Below are positions 14,566 through 22,422 of a stretch of 32,879 nucleotides of DNA, piece by piece. The first letter of the stretch is position 1; each line of letters opens with the position of its first letter. Origin of the DNA: Epilithonimonas tenax DSM 16811. GTDB taxonomy: Bacteria > Bacteroidota > Bacteroidia > Flavobacteriales > Weeksellaceae. The translations under genes were made by a program, and so were the position numbers. The notes beneath the pieces were generated by a model, which was not told where the DNA came from, made no database searches, and saw only the letters and a list, made by a program, of their open reading frames with translations. The stretch spans positions 1-32,879 of the forward strand of contig NZ_AUAA01000035.1 of the NCBI RefSeq assembly GCF_000428485.1. Reading direction: 5' to 3'.

Positions 14566-16026
14566 ATGTCAAAAATAGTCATTTTAGGTGCAGGAATTGC
14601 CGGACATACCGCGGCGGCACATTTAAGAAGAAAACTAAGTAAAGAGCACGAAGTCCTGGTAGTTTCTCCGAACAGCAATTACCAGTGGGTTCCTTCCAAT
14701 ATTTGGGTGGGCGTGGGAAGAATGCAGTCTAAAGAGGTCATATTTCCACTGGAGCCTTTGTACAGGAAAAAAGGTATAGGGTACAAACAGGCGAAAGCAA
14801 TAAGTTTCTTTCCTGAAGGCGATAAGGAAGAAAATAGACCTTACATCCTTGCAGAATATGTAGCCGGAGAAAATAAGGGACTACAGGAAAAGATCACGTA
14901 TGATTATCTCATCAACGCAACAGGTCCCAGACTGGCTTTTGACCAGACAGAAGGATTGAATCCCGGAGAAAATGGGATGTATTCCGTTTGTACGTATGGA
15001 CACGCTGAACACGCTGCAAAAGGATTGAAAGAGTTGGAAGATAAACTCAAAAAAACAGATAAAAAACTTAAAGTTCTCATCGGAACAGGACACCCAAAAG
15101 CAACCTGTCAAGGAGCTGCTTTTGAATATATTTTGAATGTAGAAAACGAACTCCGTAGAAAAGGATTGAGAGAAAAAGCAGAAATTACCTGGATTTCCAA
15201 CGAATATGAATTGGGAGATTTTGGGATGGACGGAATGCTGCTCGCTTACAAAGGAATGCGGATGAAATCTGCCGAAATGGTGGAAATGGTTTTTGAAGAC
15301 CGGGGAATCAAATGGATTATCAAAGCAGGAGTTTATAAAGTAGAACCTGGTAAAGTGCATTATGAAACCTTAGATGGAGAATATAAAACAGAAGACTACG
15401 ATTTCGGAATGCTGATTCCTGCTTTTGCAGGTCATCCTTTCAAAGCTTTTGCTATAAATGGTGATGACATTACTTCAAAACTGTTTAAAGGCTTTATGAT
15501 TGTAGATGCCGATTATACAGAGAAACCTTATGAAGAATGGACAGTACAGGACTGGCCAGAAACCTACCAAAACCCAAGCTTTGCGAATATTTTTGCTCCC
15601 GGAATTGCCTTTGCACCACCACACGCCATTTCAAAACCTCACATCAGCAAGAATGGAAATCCTATTTTTCCGGCACCGCCAAGAACTGGAATGCCTTCCG
15701 GAATTACTGCAAAACTGGTCGCAGATAATATTATCGAACACATTAAAAACGGTGAGAATCCCCATTTCCATAAAGGTTCTCTCGGAAATATGGGAGCAGC
15801 TTGTATTGCTTCGGCAGGTTTTGGCCTAACCAAAGGTTCGGCAGTAAGTATAACCACTTTTCCGATCGTTCCGGATTATATAAAATATCCAAAAACGGGA
15901 GGAAGGGATATTCATAAAACATTTGGAGAAATTGGATTGGCAGGACATTGGGTAAAATATGCGCTTCACCTCGGATTTATCTGGAAAGCCAAAATGAAAC
16001 CATTCTGGTGGCTGATCCCTGAGTAA
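14566..16026 (+). CDS. sqr: Sulfide:quinone oxidoreductase
   Basis: A 486-residue membrane-associated flavoprotein that oxidises sulfide and reduces quinone. The N-terminus MSKIVILGAGIAGHTAAAHL is the FAD-binding Rossmann motif; INATGPRLAFD is the second dinucleotide-fold motif. There are exactly three cysteines, Cys142, Cys181 (HPKATCQGAAFEY) and Cys413 (GAACIASAGFG), the number expected in this family for the redox and substrate site. The last 70 residues (FGEIGLAGHWVKYALHLGFIW) form the amphipathic membrane-binding part. Longer than typical type I enzymes, so perhaps type III. The start at 14566 is chosen because the frame's earlier GTG lies upstream of the predicted promoter. Confidence 0.93.
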   Translation: MSKIVILGAGIAGHTAAAHLRRKLSKEHEVLVVSPNSNYQWVPSNIWVGVGRMQSKEVIFPLEPLYRKKGIGYKQAKAISFFPEGDKEENRPYILAEYVAGENKGLQEKITYDYLINATGPRLAFDQTEGLNPGENGMYSVCTYGHAEHAAKGLKELEDKLKKTDKKLKVLIGTGHPKATCQGAAFEYILNVENELRRKGLREKAEITWISNEYELGDFGMDGMLLAYKGMRMKSAEMVEMVFEDRGIKWIIKAGVYKVEPGKVHYETLDGEYKTEDYDFGMLIPAFAGHPFKAFAINGDDITSKLFKGFMIVDADYTEKPYEEWTVQDWPETYQNPSFANIFAPGIAFAPPHAISKPHISKNGNPIFPAPPRTGMPSGITAKLVADNIIEHIKNGENPHFHKGSLGNMGAACIASAGFGLTKGSAVSITTFPIVPDYIKYPKTGGRDIHKTFGEIGLAGHWVKYALHLGFIWKAKMKPFWWLIPE

Positions 16027-16052
16027 TATATTAACCATAAATATTTAAAGTA

Positions 16053-16202
16053 ATGTCTGAAAGAATATCAAAATACGAAAAATTTAAAATGCAGAATCCT
16101 TTCCTGCAATTCTTTAAATTTATTTTTCTAAATATCAAAATAATAAATGTTGTTGCCAAAGGACACGGCGGAACCAGAGATGAGGACTACATTAAAAAGT
16201 AA
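16053..16202 (+). CDS. 49-residue protein behind SQR
   Basis: A short frame 26 bases after the SQR stop: MSERISKYEKFKMQNPFLQF, then a hydrophobic and basic stretch FKFIFLNIKIINVVAKGHGG and an acidic tail. It lacks a clear membrane helix but could be an amphipathic membrane-surface peptide. The position suggests co-expression with SQR. Not recognised. Real coding is supported by the position and the orderly composition only. Confidence 0.55.
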   Translation: MSERISKYEKFKMQNPFLQFFKFIFLNIKIINVVAKGHGGTRDEDYIKK

Positions 16203-16243
16203 TTGATGTAACGCTGTAAAAATCGGCATATATTTTTACCGAA

Positions 16244-16288
16244 TGTAATTCATATCACAGACTTGGATGGTTTATCCACGTAATTTTG
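16244..16288 (+). promoter_or_regulatory. Operator site 4 and -7 box, TauE operon
   Basis: TGTAA-TTCATA-TCACA at 16244-16259 and the perfect -7 box TAATTTTG at 16281-16288, again 37 bp start to start. The predicted transcription start near 16294 leaves a leader of about 25 bases before the TTG start codon. Confidence 0.65.
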
Positions 16289-16318
16289 TTGTATGAAATT
16301 ATTTAAAATAAAAATAAA

Positions 16319-17125
16319 TTGCTGACAGAAGGTTTTTTTCTCGCTTTATTGGTAGGGGTTTCTCTGGGACTTGTAGGAAGTGGAGGATCTATACTTACCG
16401 TTCCCATAATGGTCTATATTTTGGGAATTGATCCTGTTTTGGCAACAGGCTACTCTTTGTTCGTAGTAGGTTTAACCTCATTTTTCGGAGGGATAAGGAA
16501 TTTTTTCAATCAAACCATACAGTTCAAAGCTATTTTGCTGTTCGGAATTCCTTCCGTTATTACAGTTTATCTCAGCAGGGCATTTTTAGTCCCCGTTATT
16601 CCGGAAATTATTTTGAAAGCAGGAACTTTTCAACTTACAAAATCCGTTTTTTTGATGGTGCTTTTTGCAGTCGTAATGGTTGCTGCATCGGTTTCAATGA
16701 TACGTCCTTGCGAAGACTGCAAAAGAAATAATGGAAACCCCAAACCCGACTCCAATTATATAATGATGATTTTGATCGGGTCATTGGTAGGAGTCATTAC
16801 AGGATTGGTAGGAGCGGGAGGAGGTTTTCTGATAATCCCAGCTCTTGTTTTTTTTGCAAAATTGCCTATAAAGTCCGCTGTAGGAACATCGCTGTTTATT
16901 ATCGCAATCAATTCGGCCATTGGTTTTGCCGGCTTTTTCAATGGTGAGCATTCAGCAATCGATTGGAATCTATTGATAAAGTTTACAGCAACAGCTGTTA
17001 TCGGTATTTTCATCGGCATCTTTTTTTCCTCTAAAGTGTCAGGAGAAAAACTTAAAACCAGCTTTGGGTGGTTTGTTTTGTTAATGGGATTATTCATCCT
17101 CGCAAAAGAATTGATTTTAAATTAA
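16319..17125 (+). CDS. TauE/SafE family sulfite/anion exporter
   Basis: A 268-residue membrane permease with about eight helices in two related halves. The paired motifs GVSLGLVGSGGSILTVPIMV (about 13-32) and GVITGLVGAGGGFLIIPALV (about 158-177) are the family hallmark. A Cys-containing loop (RPCEDCKRNNG, about 130) joins the halves. The family moves sulfite, sulfoacetate, thiosulfate or related anions; in a sulfide-oxidation island, export of sulfite or thiosulfate made by the dioxygenase is likely. The start is TTG: no ATG or GTG is available after the in-frame stop at 16304-16306. Followed nine bases later by the methyltransferase. Confidence 0.9.
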   Translation: MLTEGFFLALLVGVSLGLVGSGGSILTVPIMVYILGIDPVLATGYSLFVVGLTSFFGGIRNFFNQTIQFKAILLFGIPSVITVYLSRAFLVPVIPEIILKAGTFQLTKSVFLMVLFAVVMVAASVSMIRPCEDCKRNNGNPKPDSNYIMMILIGSLVGVITGLVGAGGGFLIIPALVFFAKLPIKSAVGTSLFIIAINSAIGFAGFFNGEHSAIDWNLLIKFTATAVIGIFIGIFFSSKVSGEKLKTSFGWFVLLMGLFILAKELILN

Positions 17126-17133
17126 AAGAAAAT

Positions 17134-17751
17134 ATGTCGCAGAAAGATTTTTGGAACGAGCGTTACAGTAGGGAAGAATTCATTTACGGAATTGCCCCCA
17201 ATGAATATCTCAAAGAAAAACTACAGGAAATAAAACCTGGAAAAATACTTTTCCCCGCAGAAGGAGAGGGCAGGAATGTGGTTTATGCAGCGAAAATGGG
17301 ATGGAAGCCGGAAGCGTTTGACCAGAGTGAAGCAGGAAAGGAGAAAGCAATTTCACTTGCGGAAGAAAACCAAACTGACATTTCATATACCATTTCTGAT
17401 GCAGAAAATATAGAATATCCCAACAATACTTTTGATGCTTTGGCTCTTATTTATGCCCATTTTAAGGGAGATAGGAGAAGGGAATTTCATCAGAAGCTGG
17501 CGGCATTTCTAAAGCCTGGCGGTTTTCTGATCATCGAAGGCTTTTCAAAATTTCAGGAAGAATATCAGAAAAAATATCCGCGATCCGGAGGACCACGGAA
17601 TCCCGAAATGCTCTACGATCTTGAAGAGCTAAAAAAGGATTTTGAAAACTTTGAGATAAAAGAATCCACTTTGACAACTATTACGCTCAACGAAGGAGAT
17701 TACCATAAAGGTCAAGCTTCTGTGGTAAGGATTTTTGCCGTTAAAAAGTAA
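17134..17751 (+). CDS. SAM-dependent methyltransferase (TPMT/TehB-like)
   Basis: A 205-residue class I methyltransferase. The opening FWNERYSREEFIYGIAPNEY is typical of the TehB/thiopurine-methyltransferase group. Motif I appears as ILFPAEGEGRNVVYAAKMGW (about 45-65), with later acidic and LKPGGFLIIEGF motifs (about 125-142). Members methylate soft nucleophiles such as thiols, selenite or tellurite, so a thiol or sulfide S-methylation role is possible here. It shares an operon with the TauE permease. A frame opens 22 codons upstream inside the permease gene, but the ATG at 17134 gives the standard N-terminus. Confidence 0.85.
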   Translation: MSQKDFWNERYSREEFIYGIAPNEYLKEKLQEIKPGKILFPAEGEGRNVVYAAKMGWKPEAFDQSEAGKEKAISLAEENQTDISYTISDAENIEYPNNTFDALALIYAHFKGDRRREFHQKLAAFLKPGGFLIIEGFSKFQEEYQKKYPRSGGPRNPEMLYDLEELKKDFENFEIKESTLTTITLNEGDYHKGQASVVRIFAVKK

Positions 17752-17760
17752 TTGGCCTTG

Positions 17761-17805
17761 TGTAATCAATGTTACTGAAAAAGGGAAAAATAGATTATAA
17801 TTATG
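17761..17805 (+). promoter_or_regulatory. Operator site 5 and -7 box, persulfide dioxygenase operon
   Basis: TGTAA-TCAATG-TTACT at 17761-17776 and -7-like TAATTATG at 17798-17805 (one mismatch), 37 bp start to start. The predicted transcription start near 17811 lies after the ATG at 17803, so translation should begin at 17833. Confidence 0.65.
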
Positions 17806-17832
17806 TATATTATAACAACAAAAAATAAGATT

Positions 17833-19233
17833 ATGTTTTTTCAACACACTTACGATAAAAGTCTTGCCCAGGCAAGCTATCTGATCGGTTGTCAGGCTAA
17901 AGGTGAGGCAATCGTTATTGATGCCAAAAGAGATATTGATACCTATCTTGCGATTGCCGAAGAGAACAATCTTAAGATCACCCATATTACCGAGACACAT
18001 ATCCACGCAGATTTCCTTTCGGGTTCACGCGAACTTGCGGCAGTTACAGGTGCAGAGATATATCTTTCCGATGAAGGTGGTAAAGATTGGCAATATGAGT
18101 TTCCTCACATAGGTCTGAAAAACGGAGATACAATTAAAGTAGGAAATCTTACACTAAAAATCATTCACACGCCGGGGCATACACCGGAAAGTATTAGTTT
18201 TCTTCTGACCGATCATCCTGCTACGGATGAACCAGTAATGATTTTCACAGGAGATTTCGTTTTCGTAGGCGACATTGGTAGACCAGATCTGCTGGAAAAA
18301 GCTGCCGGAATTATCGGAACTCAGGAAAAAGGAGCTAAAGAGATGTACCATTCTGTGATGGATTTCAGAAAATTGCCTGAATTTATTCAGGTTTGGCCAG
18401 GACACGGAGCAGGTTCTGCTTGTGGAAAATCTTTGGGTGCGGTACCAAGTTCTACCGTCGGTTACGAGAAGATCCGCAACTGGGCATTTCAGTATGAAGA
18501 TAACGAAGAAGGTTTTGTTAACTATTTATTGGAAGGTCAGCCGGAACCACCGAAATATTTTGCAATGATGAAGAAGCTCAATAAATTGGAAAGACCTTTG
18601 TTACCAGAAGTTCCAAAGCAGAAGAAACTTTCCAAGGAGGAGTTTTTGAATGCTTACAATGACGGAGTAAAAGTAATTGATACCCGAAATAAAGTCGATT
18701 TTGCCAAAGGTTTTATTCCTGCAAGTATCAATATTCAAGATAATAACTCCTTTTCTACGTGGATGGGATGGTTGATCGATTATTCAGAACCCTTTATTTT
18801 GGTCGCTCAGGACCATCAGGTGGAAGATCTTACCCGAAAGCTTATGAGAATCGGAATGGATCAGATGATGGGCTACATTGATGATATCGATCATTTGGAA
18901 TTAGAACTTCAAAAGGCTGATGTGATTGATATTGAAGAATTCAAATCATATTTGAATAAAGATCATATACAGATTGTAGACGTGCGAGGCAAAACAGAAT
19001 TTGACGAAGGTCACATTGAGGGAGCCGAAAATATTTTTGTAGGTACGCTTCCTGACAATCTTTATAAAATGAGTAAGGATAAGCCAGTCGTTATACACTG
19101 CCAGAGCGGTGATAGAGCTGCAATTGCTTATTCAATACTCAGAAAGAACGGTTTTACCAATGTTAAAAATTATGCAGGAGGAATGAAAGAATGGAAAGAA
19201 ATGGAAAATCCTGTTACAAATAAAAATGTTTAA
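17833..19233 (+). CDS. Persulfide dioxygenase-rhodanese fusion (CstB-like)
   Basis: A 466-residue cytosolic enzyme of three parts. Residues 1-240 are a metallo-beta-lactamase domain with THIHADF (His56, His58, Asp60), HTPGHTPES (His112), FTGDFVF (Asp141) and WPGHGAGSACG (His191), the iron-site pattern of ETHE1-type persulfide dioxygenases. A first rhodanese domain (about 265-360) has no active cysteine. A second (about 375-466) has HCQSGDR with Cys423. This is the layout of CstB, which oxidises persulfides to sulfite and can give thiosulfate. It would take the product of SQR. First gene of a four-gene operon; the start is placed at 17833 from the promoter and the standard MFFQHTYD opening. 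Confidence 0.93.
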   Translation: MFFQHTYDKSLAQASYLIGCQAKGEAIVIDAKRDIDTYLAIAEENNLKITHITETHIHADFLSGSRELAAVTGAEIYLSDEGGKDWQYEFPHIGLKNGDTIKVGNLTLKIIHTPGHTPESISFLLTDHPATDEPVMIFTGDFVFVGDIGRPDLLEKAAGIIGTQEKGAKEMYHSVMDFRKLPEFIQVWPGHGAGSACGKSLGAVPSSTVGYEKIRNWAFQYEDNEEGFVNYLLEGQPEPPKYFAMMKKLNKLERPLLPEVPKQKKLSKEEFLNAYNDGVKVIDTRNKVDFAKGFIPASINIQDNNSFSTWMGWLIDYSEPFILVAQDHQVEDLTRKLMRIGMDQMMGYIDDIDHLELELQKADVIDIEEFKSYLNKDHIQIVDVRGKTEFDEGHIEGAENIFVGTLPDNLYKMSKDKPVVIHCQSGDRAAIAYSILRKNGFTNVKNYAGGMKEWKEMENPVTNKNV

Positions 19234-19471
19234 AATGATGCAGAATATATTTAAAAATTGGAACTTTGTTCGAATACTGCGCCTGGCAATGGGAATATTC
19301 CTGATGGTAGAAGCCGTGAAATCAGGAATGTGGCTGTTGGTCTTCGTTGGAGCAGTTTTTATTGCGATGCCTTTACTGAATATCGGCTGTTGTGCTACAG
19401 GAAACTGTTCTGTCCCAACAAGAAATTCAAAAAATAATAGGGATGAGGTCGAATATGAAGAAATCAAATAA
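19226..19471 (+). CDS. DUF2892 (YgaP-type) membrane protein
   Basis: An 81-residue protein with an N-terminal amphipathic part and two hydrophobic stretches (LRLAMGIFLMVEAVKSGMWL and VFVGAVFIAMPLLNIGCCAT). The ending NIGCCATGNCSVP gives a three-cysteine cluster typical of DUF2892 proteins that go with rhodaneses. Its first ATG overlaps the stop codon region of the dioxygenase by eight bases, which suggests translational coupling; ATGs at 19235 and 19238 are also possible. A membrane docking site for the sulfurtransferases or a carrier of sulfane sulfur is a reasonable guess. Confidence 0.82.
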   Translation: MFKMMQNIFKNWNFVRILRLAMGIFLMVEAVKSGMWLLVFVGAVFIAMPLLNIGCCATGNCSVPTRNSKNNRDEVEYEEIK

Positions 19472-19482
19472 AATCCAAAAAA

Positions 19483-19779
19483 ATGAATAAATTTCAAGAA
19501 CTTATCAATCAGGATAAACCTGTTTTGGTCGACTTTTTTGCAGAATGGTGCGGTCCGTGTAAAATGCAGGCTCCTATTCTTCAGGATCTAAAAAAGAAAA
19601 TAGGAGACTCTGCCAATATCGTCAAAATTGATATTGATAAAAATCAGGCTGTTGCAGCTCAGTTCGGAATCCGTAGTGTTCCTACCCTTATGATTTTTAA
19701 AGCAGGTGAAGTTAAATGGAAACAGTCCGGTGTCTTTCAGGCAGATGAATTGGAGAGATTAATAAAGCAAAATAGCTAA
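19483..19779 (+). CDS. trxA: Thioredoxin
   Basis: A 98-residue cytosolic thioredoxin with the active site EWCGPCKMQAP (Cys24 and Cys27) and the cis-proline loop SVPTLMIFKAG. It is of standard length for thioredoxin and contains no other domain. Third gene of the dioxygenase operon, with one base to the next gene. Thioredoxins release sulfide from protein persulfides and recycle rhodaneses, which suits its place. It is probably not the housekeeping copy, given the operon. Confidence 0.93.
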   Translation: MNKFQELINQDKPVLVDFFAEWCGPCKMQAPILQDLKKKIGDSANIVKIDIDKNQAVAAQFGIRSVPTLMIFKAGEVKWKQSGVFQADELERLIKQNS

Positions 19780-19780
19780 A

Positions 19781-20485
19781 ATGTATAAAAACCTAATTGT
19801 TGCATTTTTTCTCATCATACTCACAGGATGTGGAAAAGCACAAAACAATAAAAACGGAAGTAGTCTTCCCGCAGCAGAATTTTCTCAAAAATTAGATCAG
19901 ACCAAAGATGCACAATTGGTCGATGTGAGAACTTCGGGAGAATTCCGTAACGGACATCTTAAAAATGCAATGAACATTGACTGGACTGGCGGAGATTTTG
20001 CTGAAAAAGCAAAAGCTTTAGATAAAGATAAACCTGTATTCGTGTACTGTATGAGCGGACCGAGAAGTTCTGCTGCCGCTGAGAAACTCACAGAGATGGG
20101 CTTTAAAAATGTCTATGAAATGCAGGGTGGAATGATGAAATGGAGAAATGCCAGTCTTCCGGAAATCAAAGCATCCACTTCCGCAGGAATGAGTCTTGCT
20201 CAGTACAACGAAATGCTGAAAAGTGATACAGCTGTTTTAGTAGATTTCTATGCAGAATGGTGCGCTCCGTGCAAAAAAATGGAACCATATTTAAAAAAAA
20301 TGGCTTCGGAAATGCAGGATAAATTGAAAATTGTCAGAATCAATGCCGACGAAAATACAGAACTTTGCAAAGAGCTGAATGTTTCTGCACTCCCGGTTTT
20401 GAAACTATACAAAAATGACAAGGTAGCCTGGGAAAACCTTGGTTTTGTAACGGAAGAGGAAGTTAAAAAACATATTTCCAAATAA
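19781..20485 (+). CDS. Rhodanese-thioredoxin fusion lipoprotein
   Basis: A 234-residue exported protein. A lipoprotein signal ends at Cys17 (FFLIILTGCGK). Residues of about 30-130 are a rhodanese with active loop YCMSGPRSS (Cys90); residues of about 138-234 are a thioredoxin with EWCAPCKKM (Cys161, Cys164) and the cis-proline loop SALPVLKLY. One chain therefore carries both a persulfide-forming and a disulfide/persulfide-reducing site, placed on the periplasmic side. It is the last gene of the dioxygenase operon. It would deal with sulfane sulfur outside the inner membrane, the compartment where the second operon's TlpA and DsrE proteins also act. Confidence 0.92.
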   Translation: MYKNLIVAFFLIILTGCGKAQNNKNGSSLPAAEFSQKLDQTKDAQLVDVRTSGEFRNGHLKNAMNIDWTGGDFAEKAKALDKDKPVFVYCMSGPRSSAAAEKLTEMGFKNVYEMQGGMMKWRNASLPEIKASTSAGMSLAQYNEMLKSDTAVLVDFYAEWCAPCKKMEPYLKKMASEMQDKLKIVRINADENTELCKELNVSALPVLKLYKNDKVAWENLGFVTEEEVKKHISK

Positions 20486-20512
20486 AACTATTCTATAAAG
20501 TCTGTTAATATT

Positions 20513-20543
20513 TTTGACCTCATTATTTAAACATTTACATTTG
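20513..20543 (+). promoter_or_regulatory. Promoter of standard Bacteroidetes type
   Basis: TTTG at 20513-20516, 19 bases, then TACATTTG at 20536-20543, the full -33/-7 consensus. It lacks the shared operator. The transcription start would be near 20550, which places the ATG at 20549 on the start itself and favours 20582. Confidence 0.6.
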
Positions 20544-20581
20544 CAAGAATGACTAATCAGAAATTAAATACAAATCATACA

Positions 20582-20947
20582 ATGAGAAGCATCATCGGAA
20601 TGTTTTTCATTGTATGCATTTTAATTTCTTCGTGTGCCGTAAAATACGGTATCAAAAATCTGTTCAACGTACCGCCTACTTCCACAAGTCATTCTTCAGT
20701 TCCAAAAGACAAATTTACGGTCACAACTTCTGCTTCGCAATGTAATTTCTGTAAGGAAAAAGAAATGACGGCGAAAAACGATACTCAGTTTTCCGTATCC
20801 GATTTTCAAGAGATTGCTGCATTTACATTTATTCTTTTTGCAGCCGCTTTTCTTTTTGTCAATATTCCGAAACATCCTTTTTACGGCTCTTCCAAAATAG
20901 GGAATGCTGTCCCCATCTTTATACAATACCGCAAACTTATCATTTGA
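20582..20947 (+). CDS. Small exported membrane protein with CxxC, unknown function
   Basis: A 121-residue protein I do not recognise. It opens with a signal or lipoprotein-type segment MRSIIGMFFIVCILISSCAV (possible lipidated Cys18), continues with a polar region that holds CNFC (Cys54-Cys57), then one membrane helix (about 78-95, AAFTFILFAAAFLFVNI) and a basic end. The CxxC would face the periplasm and could be redox-active or bind metal. It has its own standard promoter and lies 98 bases before the second efflux operon, so it may belong with it. The ATG eleven codons upstream is disfavoured because it coincides with the predicted transcription start. Confidence 0.7.
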   Translation: MRSIIGMFFIVCILISSCAVKYGIKNLFNVPPTSTSHSSVPKDKFTVTTSASQCNFCKEKEMTAKNDTQFSVSDFQEIAAFTFILFAAAFLFVNIPKHPFYGSSKIGNAVPIFIQYRKLII

Positions 20948-21045
20948 TTTAAAATTAATTCAATCTGTTAACAATAGCAGATGTAAATGATTTTATTTTT
21001 TTAATCCTTACCGGAATTTTTCGGTAGCTATTAATTTGTCAAAAA

Positions 21046-22413
21046 ATGATAAGAAAAAGTCTATCAGTCCTATTCTTTGGACTGATCACACAACAGTCTG
21101 TCCTTTTCGCCCAGCAAGAATCACTCTTGGGTAAAATATGGACAGAAACACAAAAAAACTATTCAGGGATCCGTGCAGCCGAGTCTGCAATAGAATCTTC
21201 AGAATATAATGAAGAGACGGTGAAATCCAAGGCATTACCACAGGTAAAGCTTCAATATCAAAATACCTACGGCACATTAGAAGGAAGCAGTGGTGGTTTT
21301 TTCCCACAGTCCGGTTTTTTTAATGTTTCCGGAAACAGGAATTCAGGCTCCTCTTTATCCTCAAACAATTTCGGTTCGGCTATCGCGGAGTACGAGATCT
21401 ATAACTTCGGGCGTCAGAAATCCGAGGAAAAATCAGCAAATGAGTTCACACAAAAACTCAGGACAGATAAAGAATCCTATCTGCTGAGGCTCAAAAGACT
21501 GCTCTCACAACGTTATCTTGACTATGTCTTTAATGGAGCAAAGCTCAGATGGGCAAAGAAAAACTCAACAAGGCTCGAAGAAATCCACAGTTCAAGCAAA
21601 GCACTTTCCCGTGCCGGTCTCAAACCGGAAGCAGATTCTGTTCTTACCTATTCATCATACGTTCAGGCGTTGGCAATAGAAGATAATTGGTTTGGAAAGC
21701 AGAAGGCATCCGCAGAAAAACTTAAGGAATTTTATAGTGATAATTTTAAAGTAGAGGATTACCAGGTCAGTCATTTTCTTGATCCTGAAAAAAATTCTTC
21801 CCATAATGAGAAAGTTAATCCATCACATCCTTTTTTAAAATCCATTCATCAGGAGTCCGAATACTACCAGACCAAAGCGGAAACAGAGAGAAGATCATCA
21901 CTTCCGTCGATTAAGATTTTGGGAGGTTATGCTTACAGAGGTTCAGGAGCCGATTCGTATGGCAATGTCTCAGGGAAATGGACCAATGGTTTCTCCAATT
22001 CTGCCAACAATGCTCTGGTTGGACTTGGATTGACGTGGAATATCAGCAGTCTTCATACGAACAGGCAAAAAGCGAATATGCTGTCAAAAGAAGCGGAACG
22101 TATGGGTTATCTCGAAAACCAGTATCAGCTTTCAATGCAGACTGAGATTAAAGCCCTTGAAAACAGGATTGTAGAACAGCAAAAACAGCTTAAGAAAGAA
22201 AGTGCTTCTGTGAAAGGCGCATCAGATGCCTACGAAATGTATGTAGCAAGATACAAGAGTGGGCTTATTACCCTCACTGAACTGTTACAGGTCCGTCAGA
22301 TTCTTGAGAATGCAGAAAAAAGTCAGATCGATGCCGCAAAAGAATTCTGGGAGCAGGTCATAGCAAAGGATGAACTCACCGGCGATTTTGATTATTTATT
22401 TACCCAACTTTAA
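21046..22413 (+). CDS. TolC family outer-membrane efflux protein (second pump)
   Basis: A 455-residue outer-membrane channel subunit with a signal peptide ending near VLFAQQES. The first half shows the typical start LGKIWTETQKNYSGIRAAES and a glycine/serine-rich loop (about 75-105); the second half has NNALVGLGLTWNISSL and a long coiled-coil segment toward the end. It is only distantly related to the TolC at 3428. A -7-like TTAATTTG (21031-21038) precedes it, with no shared operator at 37 bp. It heads an operon that runs to 29753. Confidence 0.88.
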   Translation: MIRKSLSVLFFGLITQQSVLFAQQESLLGKIWTETQKNYSGIRAAESAIESSEYNEETVKSKALPQVKLQYQNTYGTLEGSSGGFFPQSGFFNVSGNRNSGSSLSSNNFGSAIAEYEIYNFGRQKSEEKSANEFTQKLRTDKESYLLRLKRLLSQRYLDYVFNGAKLRWAKKNSTRLEEIHSSSKALSRAGLKPEADSVLTYSSYVQALAIEDNWFGKQKASAEKLKEFYSDNFKVEDYQVSHFLDPEKNSSHNEKVNPSHPFLKSIHQESEYYQTKAETERRSSLPSIKILGGYAYRGSGADSYGNVSGKWTNGFSNSANNALVGLGLTWNISSLHTNRQKANMLSKEAERMGYLENQYQLSMQTEIKALENRIVEQQKQLKKESASVKGASDAYEMYVARYKSGLITLTELLQVRQILENAEKSQIDAAKEFWEQVIAKDELTGDFDYLFTQL

Positions 22414-22422
22414 AATTTTAGA

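Noticed and set aside
17803-17832. Start of the persulfide dioxygenase at the first ATG
   Set aside because: The ATG overlaps the -7 box, and the standard N-terminus begins at 17833.
20982-20997. TGTAA-ATGATT-TTATT before the second TolC gene as a sixth operator
   Set aside because: The right half has a mismatch at the key C and the distance to the nearest -7-like box is 49, not 37.
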